Positions 20,966 to 32,675 of a DNA stretch of 64,000 bases are shown here, in pieces. The notes beneath the pieces are model-generated. The model was not told the origin of the DNA. It saw only the letters and a list, made by a program, of their open reading frames with translations, and made no database searches. The stretch lies in NCBI RefSeq assembly GCF_043290135.1, contig NC_134704.1, positions 21,488,501 to 21,552,500 on the forward strand. The letters run 5' to 3'. Within the stretch, counting starts at the first letter, position 1. Each line of letters begins with the position of its first letter. Made by a program: the position numbers and the translations under genes. The DNA comes from Rhipicephalus microplus. Taxonomy: Eukaryota; Arthropoda; Arachnida; Ixodida; Ixodidae.

Positions 20966-22810
20966 ATCTGCATTCTTGAACGCCTCAATTCTCATTACCA
21001 GCTGAGCTTTCTTGTGAACGAGCGCACTTCCATTCCGAGAAGAGGCGTACGTGTCTGCACCCGCACGAGTCTGCATTTCTCTTTCTTTCTCTCCCATTCA
21101 ATGCAGGGGAATAACGGCGCTGCGAAAAGGCAGGAATGCAGAAAAAAAGAATGGAAGCGAGAGGAGGCGAAAGGCTGAGCGGCAACGTCTTTCGGTGAGC
21201 TTGCTATACAGCCAGCAACGGTGCACCAGCAGGGCGTGATGAGATGACGCGCAGAGGTCCTCAGTGTTCTTTTATGCGCTCACCACGGCACCAGGCTCCA
21301 ATACTTCCCCTTAAAAAACACCCTTTATTTCTCCTTCTCCTCCATCGTACAACGGGTCGCGTATCTCTCTATCATATATTTCAGCTGCCTTTAATTAAAG
21401 CGGCATCGTGTGCTCGGGGTACAACGTACAACGAGCGGGACTGCAGCGGCAGTTTTTGGGAGCCAACGAGCGCGTCTTTCTTTTTTTTTCCCGAGGCCAT
21501 TCCCACATTGACCCTATCGTTCTCTTCGTCTCCCATTTTCCCCTCCACTTGCGTTCTTCAGCTCAGATCAGTACCCTCCTATCCCGTTCGTCTCCACCGA
21601 CATGTTTTCGTGCTGATTATGTCATTTCTTTTACCTCGCACTAAACGGGCGGTTCGCTTCTGCTTCTGTCCTAACATTTTCATTTATTCTTTGTCACGCT
21701 CTTTTTACATGGTCGGCAAAAGCAGCGAGCGAAGACTTGCACGTGATGTAGCCGCGCTTTTCTGAGGAAGCAGTCTGAGGAAACGACATGTTCACGTGCC
21801 GCTAAGGGTTAGGAGAGATTGGAAATTACTTATTCTTCGTTTATTCTCCTTCCCTCCCTGCCTTTGTTTTGGAGTAAAATACAAACGGCGCACGTAAGCT
21901 GCTTCCGAGGCTTGGCGGAAACAAACTTTGAGATGGCAGAATGACGAGCAAGTTGAGGACCATGTAGGTGATGCGGGATTAGTTTCGCCGCTCTTTCATT
22001 TTTACTGACTAACTAGATATTAAACCAGTGAGTCGCATTTATTAACGACGCAAAGCACCAGCGGTGCTTCAGCATGTTGTCGAGATTAAAGGACGTGTAT
22101 CACAAAAAAAAAAAAAACTGACACCACCCTAATCTCTCAGTCAAGTGCCTGGTAGAGGCCTTAGCACGATAACAAGTTCATGTGCCCCAGTGTATTTCTA
22201 GGGTTAACCTTGCGCTTCGTCCAACTGCCGAGGGAAATCTCGGAGGCCACGTAAAATGAAGCCCGTGATTGAGATCTGCTCAACCAGGTGCTGAAACGGT
22301 TCCAGCTGCTCCCAAAGACATAATTTAATTTGACCCACACTATTGATACTCATTAAGTATTCTGACAGCTAACTGGCTCTTACATAAAGGCATGCTCCGA
22401 TATCATATGTATTTAATTCGAGTCATAACTTGAACAAGAACTGTCGATTTCGCACCCATTATGTACTTTCAGAAAAAATTTTCAGAATATTTTAAAAACT
22501 GGTTGTGTTCTTCAGAAAGTGCTTTCCGACGCTAAACAAGGGTGATACTCAATGCATGGGCAAGTATCAACTTGTGTAGGGTGCACTGTAGTTTGTGTCA
22601 GAGACTGGGAGCGCGTTATTCAATTTGTATGTCCATGAGTGGATTTAACGCACGAACTGCTACCATATTCACGAGAAAGGTTTTTTTTTTTGCTAGACTT
22701 GTTCATAAGCGCAGATTTCAACCATTTGCGACGTAAGACTCCTTTAGTGAAAACAAATGAGCGGTGATATAAAATTCACGTACAAAAACAGGACAAAAAG
22801 AAACAAGACC
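20966..22810. other. Unannotated spacer
   Basis: The plus frame at 21244-21765 is rich in Ser/Arg/Phe without a domain. No tRNA-like, terminal repeat or LINE motif seen. Confidence 0.4.
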
Positions 22811-22814
22811 CTGC

Positions 22815-23123
22815 AAACTTAGTCTTTATTCTTTATTATATATTTGAAGTATACCTGCAGCACCCGAAGGCGTTATAGCAGGGGGGTTACAGATTCGAAA
22901 GAAACAAATTTTCATTTACAGCAGACACTTGTACACTTGTGAGCCCATTCCACTCATGTATCTGCGGGGCCGAATTGACAAATGTTCTTGTTTGTAAAGC
23001 GGTGTAATTTTTTTGTTGGATGCCTTCACTGGCATCTGGACTTCCCAAAAATTGTTTTACAAACGTGACTTCTTTTTGCGAATACATGTGATTGTTTCTG
23101 ATAATCAGCTTCGGCGTGACCAC
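22815..23123 (-). mobile_element. LINE 3' remnant, heavily decayed
   Basis: On the minus strand the frame 23123-22887 ends with IHEWNGLT, which resembles the conserved 'iheWNgLP' block near the C terminus of LINE reverse transcriptase proteins. It is followed by a C-rich 3' UTR ('aaccccccctgctataacg' on the minus strand) and an A/T-rich tail (22815-22850). Truncated at the 5' end. Confidence 0.55.
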
Positions 23124-23384
23124 ACGTTGAAAGTATTAGTGCTGAAGCTGTCGGATTGTGGTAGTCCTTGGCTTGTCTACTTAATTTTTTATTTAGTAAC
23201 CTTAACCAAAGAAGCGGAACTTAAGGGGCTTGAATTTGTTTGTTAGTAACAACTGAAACTTCAATAAATATCAAAAGGCAATCAGGCCAAGGAAGATATA
23301 GGGAACACTAGTTGTAATCTTTTAGCTTTGTTGTAATTACGGTAACTATGTGAAGAGAACAAAGTAGACTAAGAAGTGAATAGG

Positions 23385-23460
23385 CTCCGAACCTGCAGTA
23401 TTCGGATGGCCTGTGATGCTCACCGTTTGAACTACATTCACGGGTAGTATGTTAGCACTC
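23385..23460 (-). other. tRNA-like sequence, decayed (SINE head)
   Basis: The reverse complement shows an A-box-like 'tagttcaaacggtgagca' and a region resembling a T arm near 'gaacctgcag'. Too degraded for a functional tRNA; likely a SINE head. Confidence 0.35.
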
Positions 23461-23504
23461 CCCGTAATAAACATCAAATGAAATAGACTTGAGGGTAAAC
23501 GCTG

Positions 23505-23590
23505 CCATAGCTCAATTAGTCAATTAGTAGAGCATTAGACGCGTTGTTCGATATGGCGTATTTTTCGTCGCTACTGGCAGTAACTTGTTC
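23505..23590 (+). other. tRNA-like sequence, decayed (SINE head)
   Basis: 'gccatagctcaattag' is A-box-like and followed by 'tagagcattagacgcgtt'. A small duplication, caattagtcaattagt, disrupts the D arm, and the B box is lost. Together with 23385-23460 it forms an inverted pair. Confidence 0.4.
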
Positions 23591-24489
23591 TAAATTATTC
23601 ACACTTATATCGTAACCACCACAGTTTGAACGATTATTTTTTCATCTTTACAAATCTCTCACCATTTTTCCTTCAAAGAGTAGCAAAGAAGTCCTTCTAG
23701 AATGGTTAACAACATGTCCTTTTGTTTCTCACCTGCTACTTCCTTCCTTCCTTACAAATAGCGTTCCCTATACTTTTCTAGCCCTGGTTGTTTGTTGATA
23801 TTTATTAATAGTATTCAAGATGAAAAAGTAAGCAGATCAACAGTAAAATACCTATGAAAACAGCAGTGATGTTATAGGTCTTCGCGTGCTTCGGGAGGAG
23901 ATAAGTGACTGAGGTGTCAAATAAAAGAAATGCGACGCTACTTCTCAAATACGTCTAATGCCACACGAATTTTGTAGGAAAAATATATGTGACGAAACAC
24001 TTTGAAGCCATGGCTAGTACGGTAGTCACTCTCAAAGCTTCTCGTCTTTCCCCCCACGACGAGAAGCGACAGCAGTTGAAAAAAAGACAAAAGATAGAGG
24101 AACCCGGGTAAGGCTGCTTCTAGGGTCTAGCTCACGAAAGTTCTCGGTCAGAAATCGAAAAAGAAAGCTATTTCAGAGAATAATGCTTGGCGTTGGATCG
24201 TCTCGCTCATCATCTCCTCTCTATCTGACACCATTCTTCTTTTGCAAAAAAATTACATACGTTACGTTAGTTCGCTATCTGTTTCCGAGTTCAAAGATAT
24301 GTATGGTGGGGCTCTCACTTACAAGTTTCATTTTTATGTCTAATATTTTCACGTGTTGTGTGGCCAATTTGCCAGAGTGCTGCTCTTTTTCTTCGATTGA
24401 ATGCGAAGATATATATTTAAAACAAAAATTGCGTTTATAGAGTGACTTTCTCATCTCGACTATTGTGCAGTGCCGGCGACTGCACCCTG
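23591..24489. other. Unannotated spacer
   Basis: AT-rich with no supported feature. Confidence 0.45.
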
Positions 24490-24902
24490 CTCACTCACTC
24501 ACTCACTCACTCACTCACTCACTCACTCACTCACTCACTCACTCACTCATTCACTCACTCACTCATTCACTCACTCACTCACTCACTCACTCACTCACTC
24601 ACTCATTCACTCACTCACTCATTCATTCACTCACTCATTCAATTACTCACTCACTTACTCACTCATTCATTCACTCACTCATTCACTCACTCATTCATTC
24701 ACTCACTCATTCAATTACTCACTCACACACTCACCCACCAACCCACCCACCCACCCACCCACTCACTCACTCACTCACTCACTCACTCACTCATTCACTC
24801 ACTCATTCATTCATTCACTCATTCACTAACTCCCTCCCTCCCTCCCTCACTCACTCACTCATTCACTCACTCACTCACTCACTCCTCACTCACTCACTCA
24901 CT
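24490..24902. repeat. (ACTC)n-type satellite, G-free for 413 bp
   Basis: ACTC tetramers mixed with ATTC, ACCC and CCTC variants. No G occurs on the plus strand from 24490 to 24902. The long Thr-His-Ser-Leu frames (24442-25130) are artefacts. Variant tetramers occur in blocks, a sign of unequal exchange or slippage. Confidence 0.97.
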
Positions 24903-27039
24903 GCCTTGCGCATGTCACCCTTTCATTACTCGGGTGAGTGCTGTGGTGGCATTACGCGCATGAAAGGTGGGAACCCTCCTAAAATGCCGTTGCGCACGCG
25001 CAATTCGGTTTATCAGGCTCCGGGCCAAGGTTGTTTATTTTTTGTATTTTTTGGTCTTGTTAGGACGGCCTTCACGCCTATACGAGGGTTGGCAAACTCG
25101 CAAGCGAACCATCGAGTAACAAGGCAATAGAGTCAGCTGCATGATTCACTTCTTCGCTCGTCGCGCGGAAAGGATGCGAAGAGATTGCAAGAAGATGCGA
25201 TTGACGGGCACTTGGCTTTTGTTTTCCTCATCGCGGCAATTCGAGCGCGTGGTGTGACACGGCGCTTCTTCTTTCTCCTATATTGTACTGCCGTGCGCGC
25301 GAAATGCGCGGATTTTCGCGTCGGCTCGAGCAACGCACGTGTAGTGTTCCGAAGGGAAGGAGGGATATGACGTAATAGAGAGGGAAAAATAAAGCACGAA
25401 ATGGATGGAGTAGAAGAAACAAGAGATATGACGGAGCATGAATTTTTCTCGGATCGCGAACTGGAAGGAGACGCACTCGTGTTTCATAGGTGAGAAAGAA
25501 AGAAAAGAAGGGCGGAAGCCGAGAGGTCTTGAAGGAAAAAAAAAAGCGTGCTCTTGGTTTTGTCATTCATGTATGCAAATTCGCGTCAGAGCTATTCATT
25601 GCGCTTGACTGCTGCTATTCGACTTTGTGGTGGTGGCGGCGGTGGTCACACCGTGGAACTTGGGTCCGCGAGGGTTTGTTTGTTCGATTTAGATTCACGT
25701 GGTGTGCGAAACTAAGATTCGCCGCCGGCGAAAGCCAAGCGTAAACTTGGAAATGGAAAACGACGTAGAACCCGAATGAAAACATTACGCGCACGGGGGT
25801 AGAACCCGTTTGCATGTTTTGCGAGAATTGTCGTCGTGGTTTGTTCGCGAGAAGTGCCAACGTAAACGACCGAAAAACAGTATCTAAAACAATGACAGCA
25901 ACAAAGAAAATTCTCGTCGCAGGCGATTTCTCGGGATGCTGGTCGCGCACCTTACAGGGTATGTCGGGGTGGTACGTGAATGTAAAAGAAAAAATAAGAG
26001 AAGGAAACGTGAAGGCAATCGCGCCCGAAGAGAGAACGGCAATTCCAAACCTAGAGAAATTGGTTGTTTTTTCAGCGTGTCTGTGGCGCATTCGAAATGC
26101 AGCCAACGTTGTTGTATTATAATTTTTTCAGGAGTTGGTAGGAAATCGCACATACTGAGCGATTTTTTTTTGTTTGGTTTTCGAGCTCGCAACAGAGCTT
26201 TATGCTTGTCCTGTTCTGTTATGCATGTGATGCTGATGAAGAGATTGAGGCAAAGGTTATACACCGGCTACTTCGTTTCCCTGAATTTATTAAAGGCAAA
26301 ACAAATCTGAAGAAACAAACAGTGGTACTAATACAGATGAGTAAACACGGCATGAAATAAACATGACGAGAGCATTACAATGGAGATCTTTCATAAGAGA
26401 GTTCACTGCTCACTGCTTAGTTCACTAACACACCTTTCTGTTTAAGGTGCATCCACAGCAAACAGCTTAAGCGCGTCATTTCAAGTATGACACCCCAAAA
26501 AAAAATGTAACTGGAAAGGCTATTTAGCACAAGTAACCTCCGGGTGCGCAGTTGTCGTCTTACGTTATGTTTTGCTTACTACTTCCGGACTTTTTGCCAA
26601 CTTCCACTTCTCACTTCCGGCATTTTGATTCGATTCCATTTTTTACTTCCGCTGTCTACGCCATTAGGAATTATAGACTTGCTGAAAAAGCCCTCTGCAA
26701 CATGTTCGGTACAAAATAAACGTCAACACTGTTGTTACGATACCTCGCTGCAGAAGCCGATGCAAGAAGCTCAAGACGGCATCTGGCATCGGGCGCATAG
26801 GAGCGTTTGAAACTGTGGTCAGTTTTTGTGCAGATGCTCCTTCAGCTCCGTTCACATCTCTCAACCGCCCACAAGGCAGTGAAAGCCATCTTATACTTTT
26901 TCAGCATGACGGGCTTGTGTGAACTCCTCTGAATTTCGGTGCCGTTCCACACCCTGCACTCAACTCACTGCCTCTCTCTCTTGTTACCCCTTCTCTTCTC
27001 TCCTCTCTATCGTCTTTCTATTTTCCTTCCTTAATCGCC
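24903..27039. other. Unannotated spacer
   Basis: The word acttccg recurs at about 26580, 26612 and 26645 in a short degenerate repeat. Multiple overlapping frames at 25490-26310 contain no domain. No gene supported. Confidence 0.4.
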
Positions 27040-27099
27040 CAGTGTAGAGTAGCCAACCGGAAGTATTTCTGGTCAATTTCCCTGCCTTCTACCTTTCCG
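27040..27099 (-). repeat. Short dispersed repeat, copy 2
   Basis: Reverse complement of the family at 18857 and 32530: 'cagtgtagagtagccaaccgg' then 'ctggtcaatttccctgcctt'. Preceded by a C/T-rich tract (26970-27030). Confidence 0.6.
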
Positions 27100-28959
27100 T
27101 TTGCTGTCTTCTTCTCCTATAGACCTTCGATCTACGTGGATCTTAACAGGGAGCAACACATCTACTTCAGTAATATTAAAAGCGCCTCAGATGCATCATC
27201 AGAATGCGAAAAATGAACGTCGGTGGCATTGTCGTACACATAAAGTGAGGAAAAAAAAACACGTGAGAAGTTATTTTGTCACCTTGGTGGCTTGTTGCGT
27301 CAAAACTACACGACTTGTCATAATTTCATACGTCAATGTAACTTCACACGATGGCATGCGCCATCATAGGACAGTCGCTCGGGAGAATGACACGAGATTT
27401 TGAAGGCAGTGGTGCAAAACAATTCGAGGTGCAAAAAGCGGCAATGCCTCCAATTTTGGAGGCAGTGCAGTCACATGTTAGGTAGAAAAGGCTTTCGGGG
27501 GGTGGTGGGAAGAGAGGGGTGGATCAATAAAATAGACTGGGTAGTAAAAGAATCAATAGAGGACAATCTTCTCCTCGCGTCGTATCAGACGGGTGCATAA
27601 GGAAAAGTGCGGCTTAATTTCCCTGTTTGTTTCCTGTTTGAGAAGCTCTCCTGTGCACAACCGAGATCCGTGTTGCTTCTTCTATTCCGTGTTAAACGAG
27701 CTTCAAAGGATATTTATGCGATTTCAGCCCGTTCGTTACGAATGGTGTGACTGCATATTCTGTAAAAGGGTTCATGAATAACAGGTATACTCGGGAGCAA
27801 GTGTATACGGACCACTGGGGCGCGTGTCGAAATCTCCGTTTGTGCTGTCTAGTCACTAACCGCCTGTTGTCAAGAGTATTTATTTCACAGAATAGCTGCC
27901 GAGAGCATTATTCTGACAGCATTCTGTTAAGTCGCTATCAAAATACAGCACGAAATCCAGATAACGCAACAAGAACGACGATTCATAGAGCAGCTTGTTT
28001 TTACACTCAACTCACGGGACGTTGCAGTGATATGCATCGATAAGACGCATACGGTGGACGCTTCGAATTTTTCAGAAAAAATGCTCTTGACAGCAGGCTT
28101 GTCACTATACCGTGAAGAAAACAAATGTGCATGAACGGCAATGGTCCGTATACTTTTGCTAACTAGTTACGTGTTTCGGTGGTCATCCGACATAAGTGGC
28201 ATATGTGAAGGTGTTCCTTAAAAACGCAAGAGTGTGGGTCGGTACTAGATTGCATTGAATACGTTTGATTCGTGCGTGTCGTTTATCCCTCTGCCCTGAT
28301 GCATCTCATCTAACTGAAATCACGTTTTATAAGCCTCAGAATTCTAATCTGTGCTAACTTGTTAGTTTACAGAAGTAAGCCGCGGGAATTATTTCATGTG
28401 TGGATTGCGCCACACACTGCATGCAAAGGAACAGTTGCGAGTCGCGAGAACGCACAAAAGAAACAAAGGTCTTTCCAGCACAGCTTGCTTTTGTTCTGGT
28501 CCAGCTTTTGAGACTGTAAGTACAGTCTAGGCAGCGTCGTTTCTCTTTCATTTCCGGGAATTTACGGGAAATGCTTGACGGTTTATGCTGTAGATTTTGG
28601 TGCTTTAGTGTTGAAAAAGAAAAACCCATCCTAATACATTCCATGGTGCTGCTAGGCTACCACATTTTTATGAGAGGGACAAGTGTTAAAGAAAGGTAAT
28701 GTTAGAATACTATTGTGAGCCATTCTAGACGGCATTGAAACGAAGTCAAGGTGGTGTAATGATCGCCCTAACCCTTCAATTTGACTGCTACAAATTTTAT
28801 ATTGTCATGACTGAAAGCTGGCAGGATGAAAATATACGAAGAGCTTCGTTTACAGACTGGTGATCATTCTGTGGCTTTCTCCTATAACATGAACTGAATC
28901 GCTGGCTTAATCACTACTGGTAACGAGAAGCGGCACGTCGGAAATTTCGTCAAATATGC
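27100..28959. other. Unannotated spacer
   Basis: No supported gene, tRNA or repeat end. Confidence 0.45.
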
Positions 28960-29565
28960 TAGTGTTTCTGATGGCAGCGATTTCATGTATCACAGCTTGA
29001 GTCGGCACGTGATGCCACATATTAGATGCTAAGCAGCTCTTTGGCTCACGTGCGTAGCACCGTACGTACGTGCGTCCGTACGAACGCGCCGCAACGCGTT
29101 TACTTTACCGCAGGTGTTGGAGCGGTGCCAGGTAGGTACCGCCGCAACTGCGCGTTGACGTCATGCTCCCGTCGTACGCTTCTCTCGCAGGCGCGTGCTG
29201 GTGTCACTATATCTCTCACCCGCAGAACACTCACCGCAGCACCCACATCTACCGGCTCCTCCGCCCGCTCACTACACAATTCTCTCTTGCTTCAACCTCT
29301 TCACCACCCGCAACGCTCGACTGCTCGTAGACTGGAAACACCCTTACGGCTCGTTTAACTGCGATTAAACTTACACGAAACCCAACCTACATCCCCTGTC
29401 TTTCCGTTTCAAACAAACGTTTACTCGAGTAAACGCTACACCGAGTTTCAGTTCAAACCGTTCTTCCAGCACCCGCGTCGACGCCCGTTTCAAACGGGTC
29501 AAAGCCGTGCGCACCGCTGCTGCTTCGCATCCCATCATGGTTCCCTTCGGGCAGATGGTCCATTA
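28960..29565. repeat. Probable dispersed repeat with two perfect inverted repeats
   Basis: A GC-rich block, clearly different in composition from its AT-rich flanks, that I recall as resembling a common tick repeat. It holds an 18-nt perfect palindrome CGTTTACTCGAGTAAACG (29418-29435) and a 7-bp-arm hairpin CCCGTTT-C-AAACGGG (29484-29498). The plus frame 29026-29358 is Ser/Arg/Thr-rich and has no domain, so I do not call a gene. Confidence 0.4.
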
Positions 29566-29587
29566 TTTTTAATTGAAAGGTTAGTAA

Positions 29588-29765
29588 TATCTGGTGTTTT
29601 GAGTCCCAAAACCCCGATATGGTTACGAGGCACGCCGTAGTGAAGGGCTAAGGAAACTTCGACCGTCTAGTGTTCTTTAACGTGCACTAACATCTCGTAG
29701 TACGCGGGCCTCGACCCACGAATATTCTTGCTCTGGTCCTCTAGCATTTCGCCTCCAATGAAGTG
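29588..29765 (-). mobile_element. SINE fragment (Ruka-like), head missing
   Basis: Shows 'gagtcccaaaaccccgatatgg', 'gccgtagtgaaggg', 'gttctttaacgtgcac' and 'ctctagcatttcgcctcc' in order on the minus-strand arrangement. The tRNA head after 'cctccaatgaag' is absent. A ~35-nt extra segment separates the central words. Confidence 0.75.
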
Positions 29766-31084
29766 AGAGTAATTGGAGGGTTGGACTGTTTGTTTCCTTC
29801 CTTGGTGTTTTTGAAGGGGGATACTAATAGACGGAACGAGCAATGAAATGAGAGTACATGATCGCTAGCTGCGACCTACGATATCAAAAATTTATAATAG
29901 AGTTATTTTCATCATTCACCAGGGAATACAAACAAAAATGAAGTTTCCAGCTGAGAGGAGGAGCTTAAAATTTATTCAACCAAGGGATTCAGGACTGTAC
30001 GTTCCAGCGTCCCCCCTGTAGAGTTCTAGCAGAGCATGTGTGGTGTTGAGCTGGTTCTCGTCAAGAAGTAACCGCTCATAGAATTGAGAGGAATTGGCGT
30101 TCTTGGAAGAGCCCTTAACGGTGTGAAACGCTTGACGAGTTTGCCCACAACGGTGCGAAACGTTCTCAATGCGTACACCCGCAGACTAACTCTATGTCAC
30201 GTTCACGACGTCGCCCATCTAGAGCCACTAAAACAATGGAATGACGGTGGTTAAAACACTGAGAAAGCCTACAAAAATAATAAACAATCAATGAAGCTTT
30301 CATTAGTCTATGCGATGCTTGAAAGTGGACGATTCAGAAGATTCATCTGGTTACTTCTTGGTTATTTCTAGGCCTTAGATAGGTGATGTAAGCTTTCTGA
30401 ATTGCTGCTTGGTTGACTATATGTTTTGTCTAGATTATTCTAGGTTGTTTCTACATTTCTTCTCACTGCAGAGGTTCGACTTTAAAGAAAAAGAAAGACA
30501 GTCACCAACATGACGCGATTGCCCAAACTCCAGAGACATGAAATAGCGCTAGAAGCAAACGTTCGCACATCTCGTAGATCTACAGGCATGTCGTCGTCGG
30601 CGAAGGCCTTCCATCGCTTCGGGAGTTTCTCTCTGCCACCTCTGCCTCTCCCGTTCCCTAGTTTTCTCTCGTTGTACGTACTCGGGGTCTTCGGCTCACC
30701 GCCGTCACTTCGTAGCCATTCATTGCGCTCTCACCTTCTTCATTTGTAGTGGACTAGCAGTCAGTAGTGGGATAAAACTAACTTCTGTGGCACATACCTG
30801 TTTAAGATGATGATAGTTATTTGATAGGCCACGCAAATCATGGCTAGCTTAAATTTCTTCACCATTGAAAAGGAAGAAAAAGGACTGAGCGAAACTAGTT
30901 GGGCTAATTTAACGCATCCCTAGTACGAGAGCACACACTAATATACTGCACATAACGATTAAGGGTTTTCCTATACAGTTGGTAGTGCGAGTTATATTGC
31001 ATTATTTAGTCAAAAAAGCTATACCTAGAAAAGGTGTGGCGGAAAAGTGCTCGGCTTCTTTGAACATGACTGATATGCGAGAAT
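29766..31084. other. Unannotated spacer
   Basis: No supported feature. Confidence 0.45.
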
Positions 31085-31216
31085 ATAGTGTAAAAACCAT
31101 CATATGATTACGAGAGATGCTGTAGTGGAAAGCTCCGAAAATTTCAACCACCTGAGGTTCACTAACGTGCACCTAAATATGAAAATGTGGGCCTACAGCA
31201 CTTTCGCCTCATTCGG
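31085..31216 (-). mobile_element. SINE fragment (Ruka-like), head missing
   Basis: 'accatcatatgattacgagag', 'gctgtagtggaaagctccg', 'caccacctgagg'-like and 'aacgtgcacctaaatatg' in the order of a minus-strand SINE, stopping at 'ctttcgcctcattcggc'. Confidence 0.75.
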
Positions 31217-32335
31217 CTTCTTTGATCATCAAACGCTCACTCGTCGTCGCAGCTAGGACCAACCGATGTATACACGTGCATGGTGTGCCACACGAAAGAA
31301 GCCAATTCTGAACGACGTACGCTAAGGGAAGTCGGTCTCAATCTTTACTCTTTCTTCCGACGCCCTAACGCCTCGATGCTGCCGCACGCCGATAAGTTTC
31401 CATGTACCGCCGAGGAGCATCACTTTCCTGCCATCTTCATAGAGGCGCGACAAAAACGAATGCTTAAAACATGGCTTTCGTCTTCGTACACGAACGCAAA
31501 GTGGTGAAGTGTACTTTCACCGAATGTGTCGACGGTTTTATGTTTCCCGCGATGAAAGCTGTCTTTTTTTATTTTCGTTTACGATATAGGAGACGCAGAT
31601 TCAGAGTTCTGCGGTGCTCTTTCCCTTCTTTCTTCTTAGTCTGCCTCTTCCTATCGAGGTACTTTGTGCTGTCTTATGTATGCTTGCTAGGGATGTCTTA
31701 TGTGTGCTTGCTATTGCTCAGATACCCCACTGACGCGAGCCGTGTGTTGTAATATTTCCTGGAAGTGGTTTTTCCCAACTGTCTTTGATGCTCCAGTCTG
31801 GTACATTTCCTCCTGTATGCGCGCCATGATATTTACAAGCACTTAATTCACGAACATGACTATGCGCTTTCGTCTCTCTGTAAGTGACTACACTCGATTG
31901 CCCACTGAGTTAGTTTAAATGACTACGCGGGGTTTTCTTCTTACTTTTTTATGAATGAACGTGGAGTGTGTTCAATTTATTCGAGATACATGGAGTATGT
32001 TGTATTCATAGAAAAAGCTTACGATATGACGTTATGCGCAGAGCGAAAGCTTTATGGTATATTTACTAGAGTATGCTTAGGTTAGGCTGGGCGTTCCCGA
32101 TGTGCTTCCCGACTTAAGGAATGGAGCTCACAAATGTTTGAACATAGTACGCATTAACGGGGACCATAACTTTGAAATACCCTAACTCACTGAAGAAATA
32201 TTATCCTTTGACATCTTCACGCAACAGTAACGAAGGGTTCGCAGCGCAAACTGGGAACAGGGAAGAAATAGGTACAAGACATCATAGGACGTCCATTTTT
32301 AATTAGCTAATTTTACGCCCATTATTCAAGATGTT
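31217..32335. other. Unannotated spacer
   Basis: No supported feature. Confidence 0.45.
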
Positions 32336-32480
32336 CATTAGACGATGGTAGAGTGGTTATGGGGCTTAAACTGCTGACCTGAAAGTCGCAGAATCTATTG
32401 TTGGCTTGTGCGGCCGTGACGATCGAATTTTCAGTGCAGGCGGAAATGATAGAGGTCTGTGAACATAGATATAGATGTAC

Positions 32481-32497
32481 GTTGATGAACCCCAGGG
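32481..32497. repeat. Target-site duplication (17 bp), left
   Basis: gttgatgaaccccaggg, identical to 32570-32586. Confidence 0.92.
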
Positions 32498-32569
32498 GGG
32501 GGGGGGAGATGAACAAGAGAGAAGACAGGGAGGTTAACCAGACACATGCCCGGTTTGCTACCCTGCGCT
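32498..32569 (+). mobile_element. 72-bp nested insertion (short dispersed repeat, copy 3)
   Basis: Starts with a G run and a purine-rich leader, then 'acagggaggttaaccagac' and 'cggtttgctaccctgcgct'. Same family as 18857-18906 and 27040-27099. The perfect 17-bp duplication proves it moved as a unit. The duplication length is typical of target-primed reverse transcription. Confidence 0.85.
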
Positions 32570-32586
32570 GTTGATGAACCCCAGGG
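32570..32586. repeat. Target-site duplication (17 bp), right
   Basis: Identical to 32481-32497. Confidence 0.92.
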
Positions 32587-32675
32587 ATCTAAATTTCCGG
32601 AGCTCTGCACTATGGCATTCATCAAAATCATATGATGGTTTTGGGAGGTAAAGCCCCAGCAATTATTATCATCCG

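Larger units (their letters stand above)
32336..32675 (+). mobile_element. tRNA-derived SINE interrupted by a 72-bp insertion
   Basis: Head 'tggtagagtggttatggggc' and body 'gcaggcggaaatgatagagg', then 'gttgatgaaccccaggg'. The insertion follows, and the same 17 bases are repeated before the SINE continues with 'atctaaatttccggagc' and 'tcatatgatggttttggg'. Removing the insert and one repeat restores a colinear SINE. Confidence 0.85.

Noticed and set aside
24442..25130. Three overlapping Thr-His-Ser-Leu frames, up to 221 aa
   Set aside because: Open in all three frames because the ACTC repeat lacks stop codons; not genes.
29026..29358. 110-aa Ser/Arg-rich plus frame
   Set aside because: Lies in a repeat-like GC-rich block, low complexity, no domain.
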